This document shows positions 4,835-6,013 of a stretch of 6,013 bases of DNA, one piece after another. A model generated the notes under the pieces. The model had not been told where the DNA came from. It made no database searches and saw only the letters and a list, made by a program, of their open reading frames with translations. The translations under genes were made by a program, and so were the position numbers. The stretch is from an uncultured Clostridia bacterium (lineage in GTDB: Bacteria; Bacillota; Clostridia; Oscillospirales; Ruminococcaceae). The first letter of the stretch is position 1; each line of letters starts with the position of its first letter. The stretch lies in contig CAMYUO010000128.1 of assembly GCA_947302065.1 (NCBI GenBank), positions 1 through 6,013 of the forward strand, written 5' to 3'.

Positions 4835-6013
4835 ATGATTATAAAGATAAAGAAGCGTGACGGCAGGACCGTTACATTTAATATCGAAAAAATCGCTAAC
4901 GCTATATATAAGGCAGCTCAGTCAGTCGGCGCATCAGATCAGGAAGAGGCACTGGTGCTCTCCGGCAAGGTCGTTGATATGCTCATGGAGAAAAACCTTA
5001 CTTCTCCTACCGTTGAGCAGATCCAGGACTGCGTTGAGGACGTCCTTATTAATGAGGGACACGCTGCCACCGCTAAGGCATATATCCTGTACAGATCCGA
5101 GAGGACCCGTGCAAGAGAGATGAACACAAGGCTTATGAAGGTCTATGAGGATCTTACATTCAAGTCTGCCAAGGATTCCGATCTTAAGCGTGAAAACGCA
5201 AATATCGACGGAGATACTGCTATGGGCACCATGCTCAAGTACGGTTCTGTCGGCGCTAAGGAATTCTATGAGATGTATGTGCTTGATCCTGTGCACGCTA
5301 AGGCGCACGCTGAGGGCGATATCCACATTCATGATATGGATTTCTATACCCTTACTACGACCTGTACACAGATCGACCTTACTAAGCTGTTCACAAAGGG
5401 CTTTTCCACAGGTCACGGTCACCTGAGAACTCCTAACGACATTGCAAGCTATGCTGCTCTTGCCTGCATCGCTATCCAGTCCAATCAGAACGACCAGCAC
5501 GGCGGTCAGTCGATCCCTAAGTTCGATTATGATATGGCTGCAGGCGTTGCCAAGACATTCAAGCACAGATACCGTGACAATGTCCACAGAGCGCTCAATC
5601 TGCTCGGCGGATTTGACAACTCTCAGGCTATCGCTAAGAAGCTGCTTGATCAGCTGGAAGAAAAGGGCTTTGTTCCGACACTTTCCAACGATAACGGCTA
5701 TCAGGATTACGTCACCTTCAACGACGATCTGGTGGTCAATGTGTTGAAGATACTTAGGGATATATATAACAATACGGGCGACTTTGCTAACATCACCGAT
5801 GCCGATACACGTGAGGCTTGTCAGGCAGCCTTCGACCGCGGTGTGCAATGCATCCTCGATTGCCCGATCATCATCGACGGCACGCATGCCGCCTGGTGCG
5901 CTCAGCACGATACCGTTGCGCCGTACCTGCCTACCGAAGGCCGTCCGCAAGAGTTGCCGTCGGTCAGCGGGTACGAATCGGCAAACCTGCTATCGTTCCT
6001 TATGTCGCTCGAC
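4835..6013 (+). CDS. nrdD: Anaerobic ribonucleoside-triphosphate reductase NrdD, N-terminal part, joined in frame to a pectate lyase fragment; runs off the window
   Basis: The frame starts at ATG 4835, 9 nt after GGAGG (4821-4825), and stays open for 393 codons to the window edge. Residues 1 to about 90 are an ATP-cone, the nucleotide-sensing module of ribonucleotide reductases (it opens MIIKIKKRDGRTVTFN). The class III glycyl-radical domain then begins, with GDIHIHDMDFYTLTTTC (161-177), STGHGHLR (191-198) and CIAIQSNQNDQHGGQS (211-226). Cys 177 matches the first conserved NrdD cysteine. The NrdD match runs to about residue 289 (PTLSNDNGY). Beyond that the sequence is pectate lyase, so the second active-site cysteine and the glycyl-radical C terminus (a normal NrdD is about 700 residues or more) are missing. 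An intact NrdD makes dNTPs from NTPs without oxygen after activation by NrdG. Paired NrdR boxes at the promoter support the identification. As read, the product could not be an active reductase. Confidence 0.85.
   Translation, partial: MIIKIKKRDGRTVTFNIEKIANAIYKAAQSVGASDQEEALVLSGKVVDMLMEKNLTSPTVEQIQDCVEDVLINEGHAATAKAYILYRSERTRAREMNTRLMKVYEDLTFKSAKDSDLKRENANIDGDTAMGTMLKYGSVGAKEFYEMYVLDPVHAKAHAEGDIHIHDMDFYTLTTTCTQIDLTKLFTKGFSTGHGHLRTPNDIASYAALACIAIQSNQNDQHGGQSIPKFDYDMAAGVAKTFKHRYRDNVHRALNLLGGFDNSQAIAKKLLDQLEEKGFVPTLSNDNGYQDYVTFNDDLVVNVLKILRDIYNNTGDFANITDADTREACQAAFDRGVQCILDCPIIIDGTHAAWCAQHDTVAPYLPTEGRPQELPSVSGYESANLLSFLMSLD
5702..6013 (+). other. C-terminal segment of a family 10 polysaccharide lyase (pectate lyase), fused in frame to nrdD
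   Basis: From about residue 290 of the open frame the protein matches the PelA/PL10 pectate lyase pattern. In order come YVTFNDDLVVNVLKILRDI (292-310), AAFDRGVQCIL (331-341), AAWCAQHD (352-359), ELPSVSGYES (373-382) and SFLMSLD (387-393). The family forms carry ITFNDdamvnvL, RGidciL, aWCaQHD and ElpSlSGxESagivrfLM at the same relative places. These secreted or periplasmic enzymes cleave polygalacturonate by beta-elimination and have no known link with ribonucleotide reductases. Codon use differs from the nrdD part: TTG and CTA for Leu, half CAA for Gln and mostly TCG for Ser, against only CTN (no CTA), only CAG and one TCG upstream. This fits a Bacteroidales-like source. The exact breakpoint is uncertain within about 5690-5715. 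The domain is cut at the window end. Confidence 0.8.

Noticed and set aside
4934..5950. Long minus-strand frame of 338 codons opposite nrdD
   Set aside because: It mirrors the well-supported nrdD and pectate lyase frame, shows no family motif, and spans the junction between the two sources.

Overview
The window looks like a contig end from an obligately anaerobic, gut- or rumen-type Firmicute of the Ruminococcus/Oscillospiraceae kind. The grounds are GGAGG-type ribosome binding sites, TTGAnn-N17-TATAAT promoters, strong intrinsic terminators, an oxygen-sensitive class III ribonucleotide reductase gene, and protein motifs that resemble clostridial homologues as I remember them. No database search was possible. 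All supported genes are on the + strand.

Layout. Bases 1-30 hold the terminator of a gene lying upstream. Bases 52-355 form a self-contained unit: a near-consensus promoter, a 59-residue single-span membrane protein of unknown function, and a terminator. Bases 370-4222 form one apparent transcription unit. It has a promoter at 390-418, a GlpA-type FAD dehydrogenase with a C-terminal [2Fe-2S] BFD domain, a GlpB-like FAD/NAD-binding oxidoreductase, a small cysteine-rich DUF1667 protein, a UlaG-like metallo-beta-lactamase-fold hydrolase, and a terminator at 4186-4222. The first three genes overlap and would together move electrons from glycerol 3-phosphate (or a related 2-hydroxy substrate) through flavins and Fe-S centres. 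The middle gene carries an in-frame TAA exactly where homologues have an aromatic residue in a conserved motif. It is therefore either a recent nonsense mutation or a sequence error.

Bases 4223-4648 are AT-rich and contain no convincing gene. They lead into the promoter of the anaerobic ribonucleotide reductase gene nrdD: TTGACA, 17 bp, TATACT. Two NrdR-box-like palindromes spaced 31 bp apart lie over the -10 element and the start of the transcript, which points to NrdR repression. A leader of about 150 nt precedes nrdD.

The nrdD reading frame starts normally, with an ATP-cone and the first part of the glycyl-radical enzyme domain. After about base 5700 it changes abruptly into the C-terminal part of a family 10 polysaccharide lyase (pectate lyase). 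Codon choice changes at the same place: TTG, CTA, CAA and TCG codons appear or become common. The most likely explanation is a chimeric metagenome assembly joining a Firmicute nrdD to a Bacteroidales-like pectate lyase gene. A real gene fusion is possible but would give a non-functional reductase. Apart from this junction and the broken oxidoreductase, the window is ordinary metabolism, and I do not see a new defence or mobile system in it.
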